DNA of 64,000 nt from Bilabrum cf. latius (Eukaryota; Bigyra: Bicosoecida; Bigyra; Bicosoecida): assembly GCA_965178125.1 (NCBI GenBank), contig OZ237735.1, forward strand, positions 1,674,001 to 1,738,000, in the 5' to 3' direction. This document shows positions 15,201 through 26,408 of the stretch, piece by piece. Position 1 is the first letter of the stretch. Every line of letters starts with the position of its first letter. Below the pieces are notes generated by a model, which had not been told where the DNA came from, made no database searches, and saw only the letters and a list, made by a program, of their open reading frames with translations. A program made the translations under genes and the position numbers.

Positions 15201-18200
15201 GTCATGGAGCCGACAGACGAGGAGTCACGCAACAAGCGCACTGCCGGATGGAGCATTGGTGATGTCATTGTCATTGCACCCACGGGAAGGAAACCGCATG
15301 AGGATGAGCAGCGCAGGATCGTCGATATCCGAGCTCCAACTTTGACCGAAATCGAACGTGCGGCATCATCAGGGTTGCTAGGCGCGCCTGGTTCAAGAGT
15401 AGGTTCGGTTGTCGTCCTCAACTAGCCGCTGGAGTACCTTCATCTTGGTGTTACTCAGCGGGTGGGCGATATTCGGGAGGCATCCACCGGTGGGGAGTAC
15501 GCAGGGTCACGGACGTCCTCCGCGCTGGCTGCCGTGCTGCCGCGCGTCGATCCCCAGGACATCGAGTACCGCGCTGAGGTCGGATTGCTCTCGAGAAACG
15601 TCGTATTCCAAGGGGATTTGAACGAGGAATTTGCTAGGGCCCCGTCCATTCAAAACGAAGAAGAAGCCATCGGCGAGCTCGGCAGGGTTCGGACCGACGG
15701 CCACGGAGCTCACATCTTCATGCACGCAGGATGCCACGCTATAGTGGGAACGAAGTGGACTCGTGATCCCCAATGCACGCTCATCTCTCGCATTTCCAGC
15801 GTAGAGGTCAGAAATAGCGGACAAATGTTCCAGCTCGGTCGATACAGCGTGCATCTCCACCTGGCTGGCCAGGCGTAGGACAGCTACATCCGAGGCAGTG
15901 CCATTCATTTTACGTGGAACAGGGGCATCACGCTGCATGGCTGCCACCGCTACGCCGTTGAGAACAACGTGGTCCACGACACGCTGGGGCACTCGATTTT
16001 CGTCGAGGATGGCATAGAGTCTGACAACAGGATCGCTGGAAACCTTATCATGCGCACGCGATCCGCGTTCAGTTTGCTGAATACTGACGCACTGCCGGGC
16101 GGCATCTGGACCCAGAGTCCCTCAAATGAGTTCGTGAACAACACAGTGGTCGGGAGTGAGGCCTGGGGGTTCTGGCTCGACACTGACGCTGACGCACCTT
16201 CGGGGCCGTCTTCTTCTGCTCGCGTGTGTCTCGCAGGTCTTCCTCTCGGCAGCTTGGACAATCTGGTTGCGCACTCCAACTAGCGCGCAGGACTGTGGAT
16301 TGCCTTTGAATGGGAGCCCAATGATGCTCCCGGGGGATGCGGTGGGAAAGGCATCACGGTTAAACCTCGCCGCGCTACTATCAACCACCTGGTGTCCTGG
16401 CAGAACAACCAGGGTGCAGAGTTCATTGGCGTATCTTCCGTGACTCTTCGGGACTCCGTGTTGATTGATAATGACAACCATGCAATGAATTGGGAAGGTG
16501 GAGAGCTTGGCGTTATATAGTACTCCATTCTGGCCGGTCAATCGCCGCTCTTCCGTGGCGGCGTCGGTGTGGTCGTAAGCGATGAGGATATTGCAGCAGG
16601 TCGGTATCATCCGGACGTCGGGCTTTCAGATGGAGCCGCTAGCCCCGTGGACGCCGGCCTGGCTCCATTTCCAACCAATGAGTACACTGAGAACCCCCAC
16701 TCTAGGTACTTCAAGGATTGGTGGCCCACTGGACGGAGGTACCGCTTCAATCCCACTCTGCTTGGAGACGATGATGCCGGGACGGTCGGCGCAGTGCAGC
16801 GGTACTACACGTAGAAGTCTCTGCTGGAGCATACGCTTGCGCGTGCTGATGGAATCAAGGCGAACAGGCCGTATCGCCAGGCAAAACAAGGCATCAGGAC
16901 TCCCGATAGTCACAACTTCCGCATTGATGACGTCATTTTCCAGTTCTTCGAGCAGGGTAACACGTCCTGCATTATCGTCCAGTCTGGCGGCGCTGCAGGT
17001 GGGTACACCCAAAGGACGTCTAGGCTAGCGTTTGACCGAGCTACGACGAGAGTGGATCTATCCGGTGACCACGATGGCGTGCTTATCGACGAAGACGGAT
17101 CCATTCAAGGCGGTGGGGCGGTCAGCACTGACCCTGGCTTCGCTGGCGCCCCGATCGTGCCGTCGGCGTCTATTTTTCCGCTGGAAGCTCGATGCAGGCT
17201 GCAGACGTGGCCAGCTCGCTCTGGCAATCCACGCTTTGATCGGCCGTCGTCTGTTTGCCCTGGCATGACCTTCCGGCGAGTACACTTCCATAGTCATTCC
17301 CCCAGTTTCGACGATGACAAGCCGCCCATCAGAATCACTTCACCGTACGGATCAAGCGGTGCGCCCTTGTATAAGCACGACGACGTTCCGTTTAAGTCGT
17401 GGGTGGTCGTGCTGTATCGTGGCGGTGATTTCAGGCCCACGTGGCTGAGCTCCATTGAGATTGACTTCTTGCGCTACACTCTGCGACCAAGCTTCGACGA
17501 TATCGACGCAGTGGATCAGGACTTCTGGTGGGTGCACCACGGAGTGCAGGTTAAGCCGCATCACTATCATTTTGGTAGCACGTATGACTCGAAGGCAGAT
17601 CTGCCTCGCATCGTGGACCCGCTGCCAACGCACACGGAGCGTCCGCCTTACAGCTCCTCCATCAGGCTGTCATCCAACTATCGCACACCGTATGCCATGG
17701 GCGACTCTGACGATGCCGTGGTGCACATGCTACGGAGCGCCGACCAGCCTGATCGCAGGCAGTTGCAGATTGGTACGAAGCACACAAGCCCCAGCGGTCA
17801 TGAATACACGGAGCAGTCCGTAGCTTCAGCACCAGCGCTGGGCATCGACACCGGGGACCATCCGGTGCAGTTCACCTACCTGTACACTAGCCGAGGAGAA
17901 ACGCCGATGCGGAGACTGTGCCCTGATGCAGGTTGCTTTGTCGGTCCACCGATCGACGCAGAGCAGCAAAAACGAAGATGGTCAGACCCGCTGTTGTGGG
18001 CGGATCACCCTCTTGGCAGGGTGCCTAGGTCTGACGATGCCGTGGAGATCCCGCAGGAGTGGTGGGTGCTGCTCGACGTGAGCACTCCAGTGCTGCGCAA
18101 CCTAACTATCCGAGGGACTCTCGAGTTGCTGGATGAGTCCGACCTTACGATCACCGTCGATGGGCCACTCCTCGTGCTCGGTGGCAGGCTGATGGCTGGA

Positions 18201-21200
18201 GCCAATGAGTCCCATCCATTCACGCACTCTGCGGTGATTGAACTGCGCGGCGACCGGCAGACCCCGGAACTGGCGTTTGACAAGGACACCACGTTTGGAG
18301 CCAAATCAATTGCAGTTGCCGGGGAGCTCTCCCTCTTTGGTGTGGCTCCCGCGCGGCCGTGGGCAAGGCTTGCACGCACTGTGTCCGAGGGCGACAGTGA
18401 GCTGCTTCTGGAAGGGAGCCTGCTCGAAGCAAGATGGCCTGCCTCCCATTCTCAAGATATGTCCCCGCTTGAAATCTACGATGCAAGCGTTGCCAGGAAT
18501 GGAGGGGATCCTAGCGAGCCACTCATCCACGACGCACAGCTACAGCGGGCGGCTGGTCTGGGCTGGGGACGTGCCTGGAGTGTCGGTGACGAAGTAGTCG
18601 TGTCACCTACGGATTATGATCCCCACGAGACAGAGACACGGCACATAACTGCGATTGAGCTTCGAACGTTTGACGATGCGGATGATCTTGCTGCAGCTGG
18701 GATGGCGGCCCTTCCATGGGAACCTGTGAACGGGCCATTCCAGCGCACATCTGTTACGCTGGACCAGCCAGTCCTGTTCCGTCACTTCGGAGAACTCTCT
18801 TGGTCGAGTCATGGTCAGACTCAAGGGGTCGACTGGGTGGACACCCGAGGCGAGGTCGGTATTCTAAACCGAAACGTGAAGATTGTTGGCGCTCCTACCT
18901 CTAAGTTCCCGGCGATGGAGGGGCCAATGCGACCCTTGGAAGATGGTGAGTACTTCGGGGCCACAGTGGTAGCTCGAACTCTTCGAGTACGGCGGACCCA
19001 AGGCGTTGCTGCAGACGCCACCTACATGCCCGCAGTGGCCCTGGCTGGAGTGCAGTTCCAGCATGCTGGCCAGCGTGGTTGGTGGTCGGCAGCACGCACC
19101 GGGGCGGCAGTGTCGTTGCGAGACGTATCCGGCACTGCGGTACTCGACAGCAGGTAGCAGGCTGCACTCAATGCACTTTAGCGCGAGGGTCTTGTCTACA
19201 GGTCTAGGCAGCTCTCTCGAGTGGTGGGGTGCTCGTTCCACACCATATACAACGGGGCCGTTCACGTCGTTGGCAGCTCCGTGTCCGTTCCTGTGGAACG
19301 AAACGTGGTCTACCACTCCTATGGCCCAGCCTTCAAGTCCGTGGAGTCGTCTCGACGCACGAAGTTCGTGGGGAACTTGGCGGTCCTCGGCCTGCGGAAG
19401 CACTTGGCGTGGCTTTACTTCGAAGAGGAGCTCGGGGCGACCAGGCCGCCCAGCTCCACAAGTGCTACCGCTGTTGGCGACGATGATGACGACGGCCAAG
19501 GTGTCTCTACCATTGATGCAACTGATCCTAGGTGGGGACCCTACGTCGATAAAGACATGAAAGAGCCCTTGATTAACATTGAGTCAGGGGAGCGGGAGCT
19601 TGACGGTCAGTTCGAGGCAGAAGGACCGGGTGTCGTTCTTGTTGGCAATGCTATTGCTGGCTCCGACTCCCGCGGAGGATTCATCGTGCGCTATGCCGAC
19701 CCTTGTGAGCAGGAGAGGGCACAGCTGCTGAGTGGATCTGCACAGATTCAAGACGACTAGACCCCACCTGGCCTGGTGCACAACCGTGCAAATACTGTGC
19801 ACGGGGCGTTGCAGTGCTTGAGGATCCGACCGGTCGCAAAGGCAAGGCTTGGACAATGCGTCGCGCTGCGAGGGTTCTCAATGAGCAAATGTGCAGACTT
19901 TGGGGTGTTCTCGTACGTTGGCTCTTCGGTCGAGGTGTCTGGGCTCCGCATGGCAGACGTGCAGATCGGGGTCAGCATTAACATAATCGGACCGTTTAGC
20001 GATGCTCACAAGTTCGGGGACAGGGACGCCTCAATTACCGACTCTGTCATCGTGGTACGATCCACGAACCAGCGCACACGACAGGATGGACCAGGACCAG
20101 ATGGTGTCCCGCTGTTTGCACCCGGACAAGAGCCAAGCAGCTGGCTGTAGGCAGTGCAGCGCACAGCGAGTCAAGAAATGCTCAGCCCAAAGGCATTACA
20201 CAGAGCCTACCATCCCCTGTACACCGGAGCGTTTACTTCGTATGGTTCCTGTCTTGCTCCCAACCCGCAGTGCACGTCTTTAGATTGGAACCGGCCCAGT
20301 GCAGCGATTCAGGTGTCTGGGTTTGCGACCAAGGGCTCCCTGGGCCCGTGTTTTGGCCGCGAAGACGGCATGACGCGGGCCAACCCTGCCATTCGGGGCA
20401 GGACGCACGTGCGCAATGTGGCAATCGGCGGCCTTGGCATTGACGTGTGCGGCCGTCGCGCAGTCGGCATCGCGAGCTCGCCCTCGATGCCCGACCTTTA
20501 GCACCCAATATACACAGAGCGCATTCGTTGGGGCCTTGGTGGCGGCAGGCACGTTCAGACCATGGCACAGCTGGAGCCGTACAAGGTTCTCTTCTACCGC
20601 GCTCAGCTGAGTGATCTCAGCGGTGAGGACTGCGTGGGCGATTTCTGCAACGGGGCTAGCAACATCCACATTGCCGACCTCGACGGATCTTTCCTTGGTG
20701 ATCGCGCGGTGGGAAGAACCACGGATCTGGTTGACTTTGTGCCTGATGCTAGCAGCGCATCAGCTGCTATTGCCTCGCTTGTGCAGAGGACTGGCGTAGC
20801 AGGCACGGTGATTCCTGTCGCGGAGACTGGCTGGGACCTGTCTGGCCGCGATGATCGGATCCCTGCTCCGATGAAGACAACGCCAGCTGGCAATGCGATC
20901 GCCATTGATGTCGTGAGACCGCAGCGGGGGCTTTACAGAGGTGACGGCAACGGCACGGCGTGTTCTCTGGAGCCTGGGTGGAACGCTTACGCCTGCCGTG
21001 GTGATGCCAGGGCTGTACTCGTCTTCGAGTCTCTCGACAGCGACAGCAAGACCAGGAACATCGCACCTCTGTTCCTCAAGACAGGAGAGTATGCGTCCTC
21101 GTGGACGAGCGCGAAAGACTTCGGCTGGTGCAGCGGTGGGTTTACCTGTCGCAGGAGGCTCTCGCTGTTTGGCACATCGGTCCCTCTTCGTAGGGACACT

Positions 21201-23645
21201 GAAGCCTACTTCTCCGGGTCCAATCCCGAGAGAGTGCGCATGCACCTCCTCAACGCCGAACAGACCAAGCAGGTGCAGGTACACGGTACCGAAAGTGGAC
21301 AAGCAGTTGCGGGCATCGGCGCAGGCTCGCACGCTTCCAACCGTGGTGCTGGCCTTAAGGTGGCCTTGTGGTACGGAACGTCGCAGAGAATTGACGTTTA
21401 CAGGCAGGGTGTGTATATTGAGGCCCAGAACGCTCAATTTGAAGAGGCCTGCAACGATGCAGCCAGGCGATTAGACTGTGAGCGCTCAGTATTGACGCCA
21501 ACGGACGGAGGAGAAGGAGGGTCGAACCCCGCCGAGTTCATCCCAGACTGGAGGTCCGACCACCCCGCCGCCAATTATCGCGAGCGCACGACCGGCATGC
21601 TCCACGTGGTTGTCAAGGGAGAGGCGCCCATCACATTGGTGGTTGCGCCTGTGGTGCAGATCAGTATGCGCATGGATGTGACCCTGGAGGAATTCTTCGG
21701 CGCCAATCTGCTGCGCAACCTTGCTTTCGTCCTTATGATTCCCATGTCCTCCGTCAGGCTTGTGGATGTCATCCCTGAGGACACCCAGCTGTCCAACCGG
21801 CTCCTGCAGGAGGGCGTGAGTAGGGCACTCGAGATCACCCTGCAGATTGGTGAGGCCCCCGCACTCACTATGGATGAGTCACGGCTGGAGGAGGTCACGG
21901 ACCCCGCGATTGAGCAACTGTGGCTTGAGGGTGACCCCGACACGGTCGTGGCTCTGAGCAACAATACCGACCCGGCCACCTTTGACGGGGTGGCGCCAGC
22001 CAACGTGGATGCGTTCCGGGCGTCCCTCCGAGCGCAGGCACTTGCCAGGGCTGCCCAAGATGCCATTTCGTCCGGGCGAGTCTAGGAGCAGGTGGCACGC
22101 GAGACAGGTGTCAATCTTGGCATCCAGGTATCTTCGGTGCAGGTCCAGGCGCCCAGCCTACCGCCCATCGTGGATGGGGCCCTGCGCGAGCAGCTGAGCG
22201 ACGATGCCCCGCAAGAGCTGCAGCTTGCCGTCGACGCGATGTGGACATCAAGCCCCGGCTGCGCGGTGGAAGTCTCCGCGGATTTGCCAGTGGATGCATC
22301 CATGGCGGACGATGCAACATCGTGGGAAGAGATGACCGCAGGTATCAAGGTAGTGATTTCGACCCCTTCGCAGGCCCATCTGAACGGTACCACGACCGAG
22401 TCGATCTGCGAAGGCTCTGCTGCGGGTGTGGTTGCTACCGTGGATGCGCAAGGAAGTGCAATTAGGGCCCTTGTTGGAGCAAGACCGGTCCTCATCAGCT
22501 TGTACCGCGTTGGCAAAGCCACCGACGCGCTAGTGGGGGCGTGGTCAGCGACAAACGGTTACAACCAAGTGGCTGCAGGTGTGAATGCAAGCTCCGCCGC
22601 GGCTGCTTTCGACATCAATGCGAGCCCAGCCGATGTTTCTCGTGCATGGGCAGCCGGGCTTGTCGGACAGACGCCCCTCGCAGGCCAGACGCAACTGGAT
22701 GACCCCACAGGTCTTCTCTCTGCCCTTGTCGGCACCGGATTGACAGGCGAGGTCGCTGGCGGCTCCAGCGCAGTGGTACCCGAAATCGACTCGTCGACCG
22801 GAGAGCTGGCTTTGTCTGGCTTGCTGCCGCACGACGATCTCATCGGCGGTACCTACGTGCTTCGTGCTCGGGTCGTGCTTCCTGTGGACGAACGGTCTCA
22901 CCTTAGGGCAGCTGTTTCGGAGCAGGCCCGCCGGCTGGGAATCCAACTGACGCGTTTGAGCTCTCGCGACAATGTGCGAAGGCAGCTACAGACCGGCTCG
23001 GACAGCGCGGGTGGAGTCCAGGGTGCCCTGGCCGTGTTTGATGCTTACTCAACGCCGTTTGTGGTTCTGAACGGCACTGTTGTCGTACAGAATGGCGTGC
23101 AGGCTAGCTTCGATGCCGCTGTGGCAACACAGTACCCAGAAGGGCGCCCTGGGGCCGCGAGAGACGGTCCTGATGGAGACAGCAGCGGCGGCTTGTCGAC
23201 AGGTGCCATCGCAGGCATTGCGGTGGGTGTCGGGCTCGCAGTACTGGTGACTATCGCAGTGTACTTCCTGGTGGTCCGGCGTGGAGGCAGCTGTGGTGGA
23301 TAGGGTGGTGCTGCGGGGCCGTCGCGTCGAGTGAGCCAGTCCAAACCGACGAACTGCGGCTCCAGCAGCGCTGGTTCCAGTCGTGCCGGTGCAATACAAG
23401 GCGCTGCTGCACTGAAAGGAACCAAGAACTCCGTGAAAAACTGGGACGATTCCCGTCCAGCTAGTAGCAGGATGCACCTGTATGCTGCTGCCAACCCATC
23501 GGTGCCCGTGCACGCCGGTGCGGCTCTTGGCCTGGACCAGGGCCCGCGGACCCCGTTGGCGTCCAAGCAAGGACCTGCTGCAGGATTCGATTCGGGAGTC
23601 TCGGGGGGGGAGTTCAAGGGGTCCAACCCGATGGCGAGGGTATGA
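219..23645 (+). CDS. PKHD1L1: Giant PKHD1L1 (fibrocystin-L)-like surface protein, 7,808 aa, 54 in-frame UAG
   Basis: Type I membrane protein of the fibrocystin family. One intronless frame runs from ATG 219 to TGA 23643-23645. It contains 54 TAG codons, no TAA and no earlier TGA. Residues 1-16 are a signal peptide. IPT/TIG repeats follow (near residues 17, 1600, 2211, 2850, 3943, 4317, 4740), with PA14 domains near 503-630 and 4085-4275, a cupredoxin-like stretch near 2306-2398 and a LamG-like region near 3276-3608. Two G8 domains (near 4853-4970 and 5922-6040) are each followed by beta-helix sequence. A transmembrane helix (7660-7688) leads to a tail of about 120 residues. Two G8 domains plus the cysteine-rich block around 21110-21180 (GWCSGGFTCRRRLSLF) are diagnostic of PKHD1L1. 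Human fibrocystin-L is about 4,240 residues, so this is nearly twice as long. Related proteins coat cell surfaces; the ligand is unknown. Under the standard code the gene would be cut into more than 50 pieces. Confidence 0.95.
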
Positions 23646-25043
23646 CGCCGATGACAATCGTTCTGTCCCGTCAGCAGCAGCCTGCGGCGGATTACGGTAG
23701 CCGAGGCCTGGCCGCGGTGCTCCACCAGACTGGCAGGAGGACGGCTGGGTAGAGGGCCCAGTGGCATTGACGATTGATTCTTTGAGACCTCCCCAGTGCG
23801 GGGGCGGTTGATCGCTTAGCTCGTGTATAATGATTTGGACGCGTGCGCGAGGTTTCGGGGCTAGGTCCCGTGCTCATTCCAAGTGGGGGTGGACACGAGA
23901 GCGTGAACCATCTTAGCTGAAACTGCCGCGACCGTCCTGCTTGCTTGTAGTGCTCCCGAGTGGTGTTGCTAGAAGGTCATGAAGCTCAATTCCATAATCA
24001 TGTTGATGCGCATCCCGGATGCGTGCAGTCAAGCATCCGTGTTTGCCATGTGAAACCAGAATTAAAGCAACCTTTACTGCGCCCAATCCTTGTTGGTGCT
24101 TCGGCCATCTAGCGCCCCCACCTCTGTGAATGTACAGCCCAGCTGGCACGCTTGCACTCGGGGCACAGTGCGCCTGGGCGAGGCAACAGAAGCGAGAGAG
24201 GTACACGCCGCTTCCGACCCAAATCGCCTTTGACACGCTTCTGGGCAATCGAAATCAATGAGGTGATCAGCTGCCCATTGTGCCTGCGACTCACGAAGCC
24301 CCCTGGGACTGGCTACGGTGGCAAAAGCGGCACAGTACCGGGTTTAGGGGGGTTGTAATCTTCTTCTTGAAAGTTCAACACGCTACAAAGGACCTCTTTA
24401 GGGTTCGGTAACTTAACCCAACAATGTATTTCTGTATTTCTGTATAGGGGGGTTCAAACCTGAGTGGCTAGGGCCCCGGGGGTGGCGCTGTACCGCTGGT
24501 CCTCTACCCTCTTCAGTCAGTTCACGCACGTACCACTGGTCCTTGCCACCATCATTCTGATGTGGCTCACGTGGGGAATCTGGGGCCTGGGTCAGGTATG
24601 GGCTGGGTGGATGGACTAGCTGGTGCTTGCCAATACCACCCGAGCGGTGCCAGCAGACCGCTTTGCTTGTGCATGGAGACTGTGCGGGGTAAAATTCTAT
24701 CGCGTTCATCCGCATTAGAATCCACAGCACGCTTGCAGAAATACAGAAATACATTGTTGGGTAAAGATTCCACAAGCACCCAGATGCACCGTTGCCCCCG
24801 AAGGAGTTCGAGTGATCACCTGAATCCAGAGGAGTCCTCAAACAAGGACTACAAGACCCCCGACCCTTTCAGGCCAAAGGCCCCCCAATCTCAGCCTACA
24901 CCGCCGAGTCCCCTTTATTCGCTTGCGCCACTGTTTCATGTTGGGTGCACTTCTGCTCGACTGAATCCGATTAATCAACGAGAGACAAGGAGAAACCTAT
25001 TATTTGCTCCGTCTGTGTCAAGAATCGAGAGCCCTCTGGTATC
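23646..25043. other. Intergenic region with an inverted repeat
   Basis: About 1.4 kb between the TGA of the giant gene and the ATG at 25044. No gene is supported. Open frames such as 24562-25065 (+) and 24413-24841 (-) lack any recognisable domain. The notable content is the inverted repeat at 24412-24766 and a short direct repeat (taggggggtt) near 24345 and 24445. Confidence 0.6.
24412..24766. repeat. 355-bp element bounded by 31-nt inverted repeats
   Basis: The arm 24412-24442 is the reverse complement of 24736-24766, with one mismatch; 27 nt (24416-24442 against 24736-24762) match perfectly. The 293-nt interior has no coding sequence I can support, and I see no clear target-site duplication. 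It could be a small non-autonomous transposon (MITE-like) or an inverted duplication. Confidence 0.75.
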
Positions 25044-26294
25044 ATGTCAAAAAGATCGAATGTAGAGGAGCCTTGGCAATCGCCGTTGGCTCTAATGGTT
25101 CACATGTCCGAAATGGAGGCCCCCTTGATGGGATCGCAGCTGGTGCCAATCTTGGATCAGCCCTACAGGGCGTTACTTTACGTAGAATGCGGACCAAAAG
25201 ACAAGAGAACACCGTGTGATGTAGTAGTTTCTTGGGGAGCTGGCTTACGCCCCGAAAATAGCCTCACAGTGTATGCATCAGCTCAAGACTTGACCAGCGA
25301 CCAACCGCCGGTGTGGGATGACATTACCAGTCGCGGCAGGGTCGGGGTTCATGACGCTCGGCCCGTCCTGCACTTTACAACTGTTCCGTATTGGCCGCAT
25401 CACCATCGCTTTCGTGTCATGGTCATGCTCGAGCTGCCGAACAGGGGGGCGCACGGTGTCCCGACATGGTGGCCTGTCGCCAGACCCGGCGAGAGGATTT
25501 GGAAGGGAAGTACTCCGCCAGAGGCCCCAGCACCTGCTCTAAGGCATGCTCCTCCCCCATCTGCCGGTTCTTCACGGCACCCAGCGGCGTCTCCCATGGC
25601 AACTCGTGGCGGCGCAGCTCCGGGTGGATTTGCGGGGAGCGGTGCCCCTCGCGCTGGGCAGGCGAGCGGCGGAGCCTCACGAGTGAGCAACGGTGGTACC
25701 GCAGGTAGATCTGATGTCGGAGGTCCCTCTCCTGCTGGTCGCGCTGCCCGCCCAGGCGCAGACGCGGGCGCGGGTGCGGGCGCGGGCGCAGGGGCAGGGG
25801 CAGGGGCCGGCGGAAGCCGAGGATCCGCCGGGGAAGAGGCGCTTCTCCGGGCGCTCCGGGCGCTAGCCCGCAACCCCGGTGGGGCCTCTGTGGAATCGGT
25901 CACGCAATGGGTGCGGGGCGAGCTGGCTGCGATCCGGAGAGAGTATCCGCTGCCCAGTCCCGCCGACAGGCAGGGTCCTCAAGAGCTCAAGGACAAGCGC
26001 AAGTGGCTGGACCGAGTGGCCTCTGGGATCGTACCTAGGCTGACGCAGCTGCAGCTAGCCGCGGAAAGGGGCCTCCCCGAGCTGCTGCGAGGGGGTGCGT
26101 TGGCCGAGGCAGCCACTGGTGTGTGGAAGGGCATCGACGGTTTTGTGGGGCAGGAGCAGCTCAACGTGACCGACATGTGCAACGCCAGCGACCCTGAGAT
26201 AGTGATGACCAGGCGAAGCCTCAACCACAGGCTGAACAAGATCGTGATGCTGATGAAGAAGCAGGCGAATGGTTGGGGGGCGTCGATCGGGTGA
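25044..26294 (+). CDS. Hypothetical protein with Gly-Ala tract, 416 aa
   Basis: Uninterrupted frame from ATG to TGA 26292-26294. I do not recognise the family. The N-terminal 120 residues look folded (mixed hydrophobic and polar, with an HHH cluster in YWPHHHRFRV). The middle is disordered and rich in Pro, Ala, Gly and Ser, with a Gly-Ala run near residues 238-257. The C-terminal 150 residues look helical and rich in Arg and Leu. It is one of only two genes here with no in-frame TAG. It converges on PWP1, with 114 nt between the two stop codons. No localisation signal is evident. Confidence 0.75.
   Translation: MSKRSNVEEPWQSPLALMVHMSEMEAPLMGSQLVPILDQPYRALLYVECGPKDKRTPCDVVVSWGAGLRPENSLTVYASAQDLTSDQPPVWDDITSRGRVGVHDARPVLHFTTVPYWPHHHRFRVMVMLELPNRGAHGVPTWWPVARPGERIWKGSTPPEAPAPALRHAPPPSAGSSRHPAASPMATRGGAAPGGFAGSGAPRAGQASGGASRVSNGGTAGRSDVGGPSPAGRAARPGADAGAGAGAGAGAGAGAGGSRGSAGEEALLRALRALARNPGGASVESVTQWVRGELAAIRREYPLPSPADRQGPQELKDKRKWLDRVASGIVPRLTQLQLAAERGLPELLRGGALAEAATGVWKGIDGFVGQEQLNVTDMCNASDPEIVMTRRSLNHRLNKIVMLMKKQANGWGASIG
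25755..25814 (+). repeat. GC-rich hexanucleotide-like repeat coding Gly-Ala
   Basis: About 20 codons alternate between Gly and Ala (ggc/ggg with gcg/gca), making a low-complexity tract inside the hypothetical protein at 25044-26294. Slippage-prone sequence of this kind often varies in length. Confidence 0.8.
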
Positions 26295-26408
26295 GGTCCG
26301 GTGCCTCGGGTAGAGTGCGAGCGAGGGCCGGCGTAAGTGTTGAATTGTGTCAATGTTTTTCCTCCTTGGTGTCCTCTGTCTGTCATTGATGCCTCTAATT
26401 TAATCGGA

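Noticed and set aside
219-23645. A string of more than 50 short separate genes or a decayed pseudogene
   Set aside because: All pieces share one frame, the breaks are TAG only, and there are no frameshifts, TAA or internal TGA. Decay would produce all three stops.
24446-24460. Possible tRNA B-box (ggttcaaacc), which would have been exciting as a CUA suppressor tRNA
   Set aside because: The flanking bases do not form a five-pair T-stem and no A-box lies at the right distance upstream.
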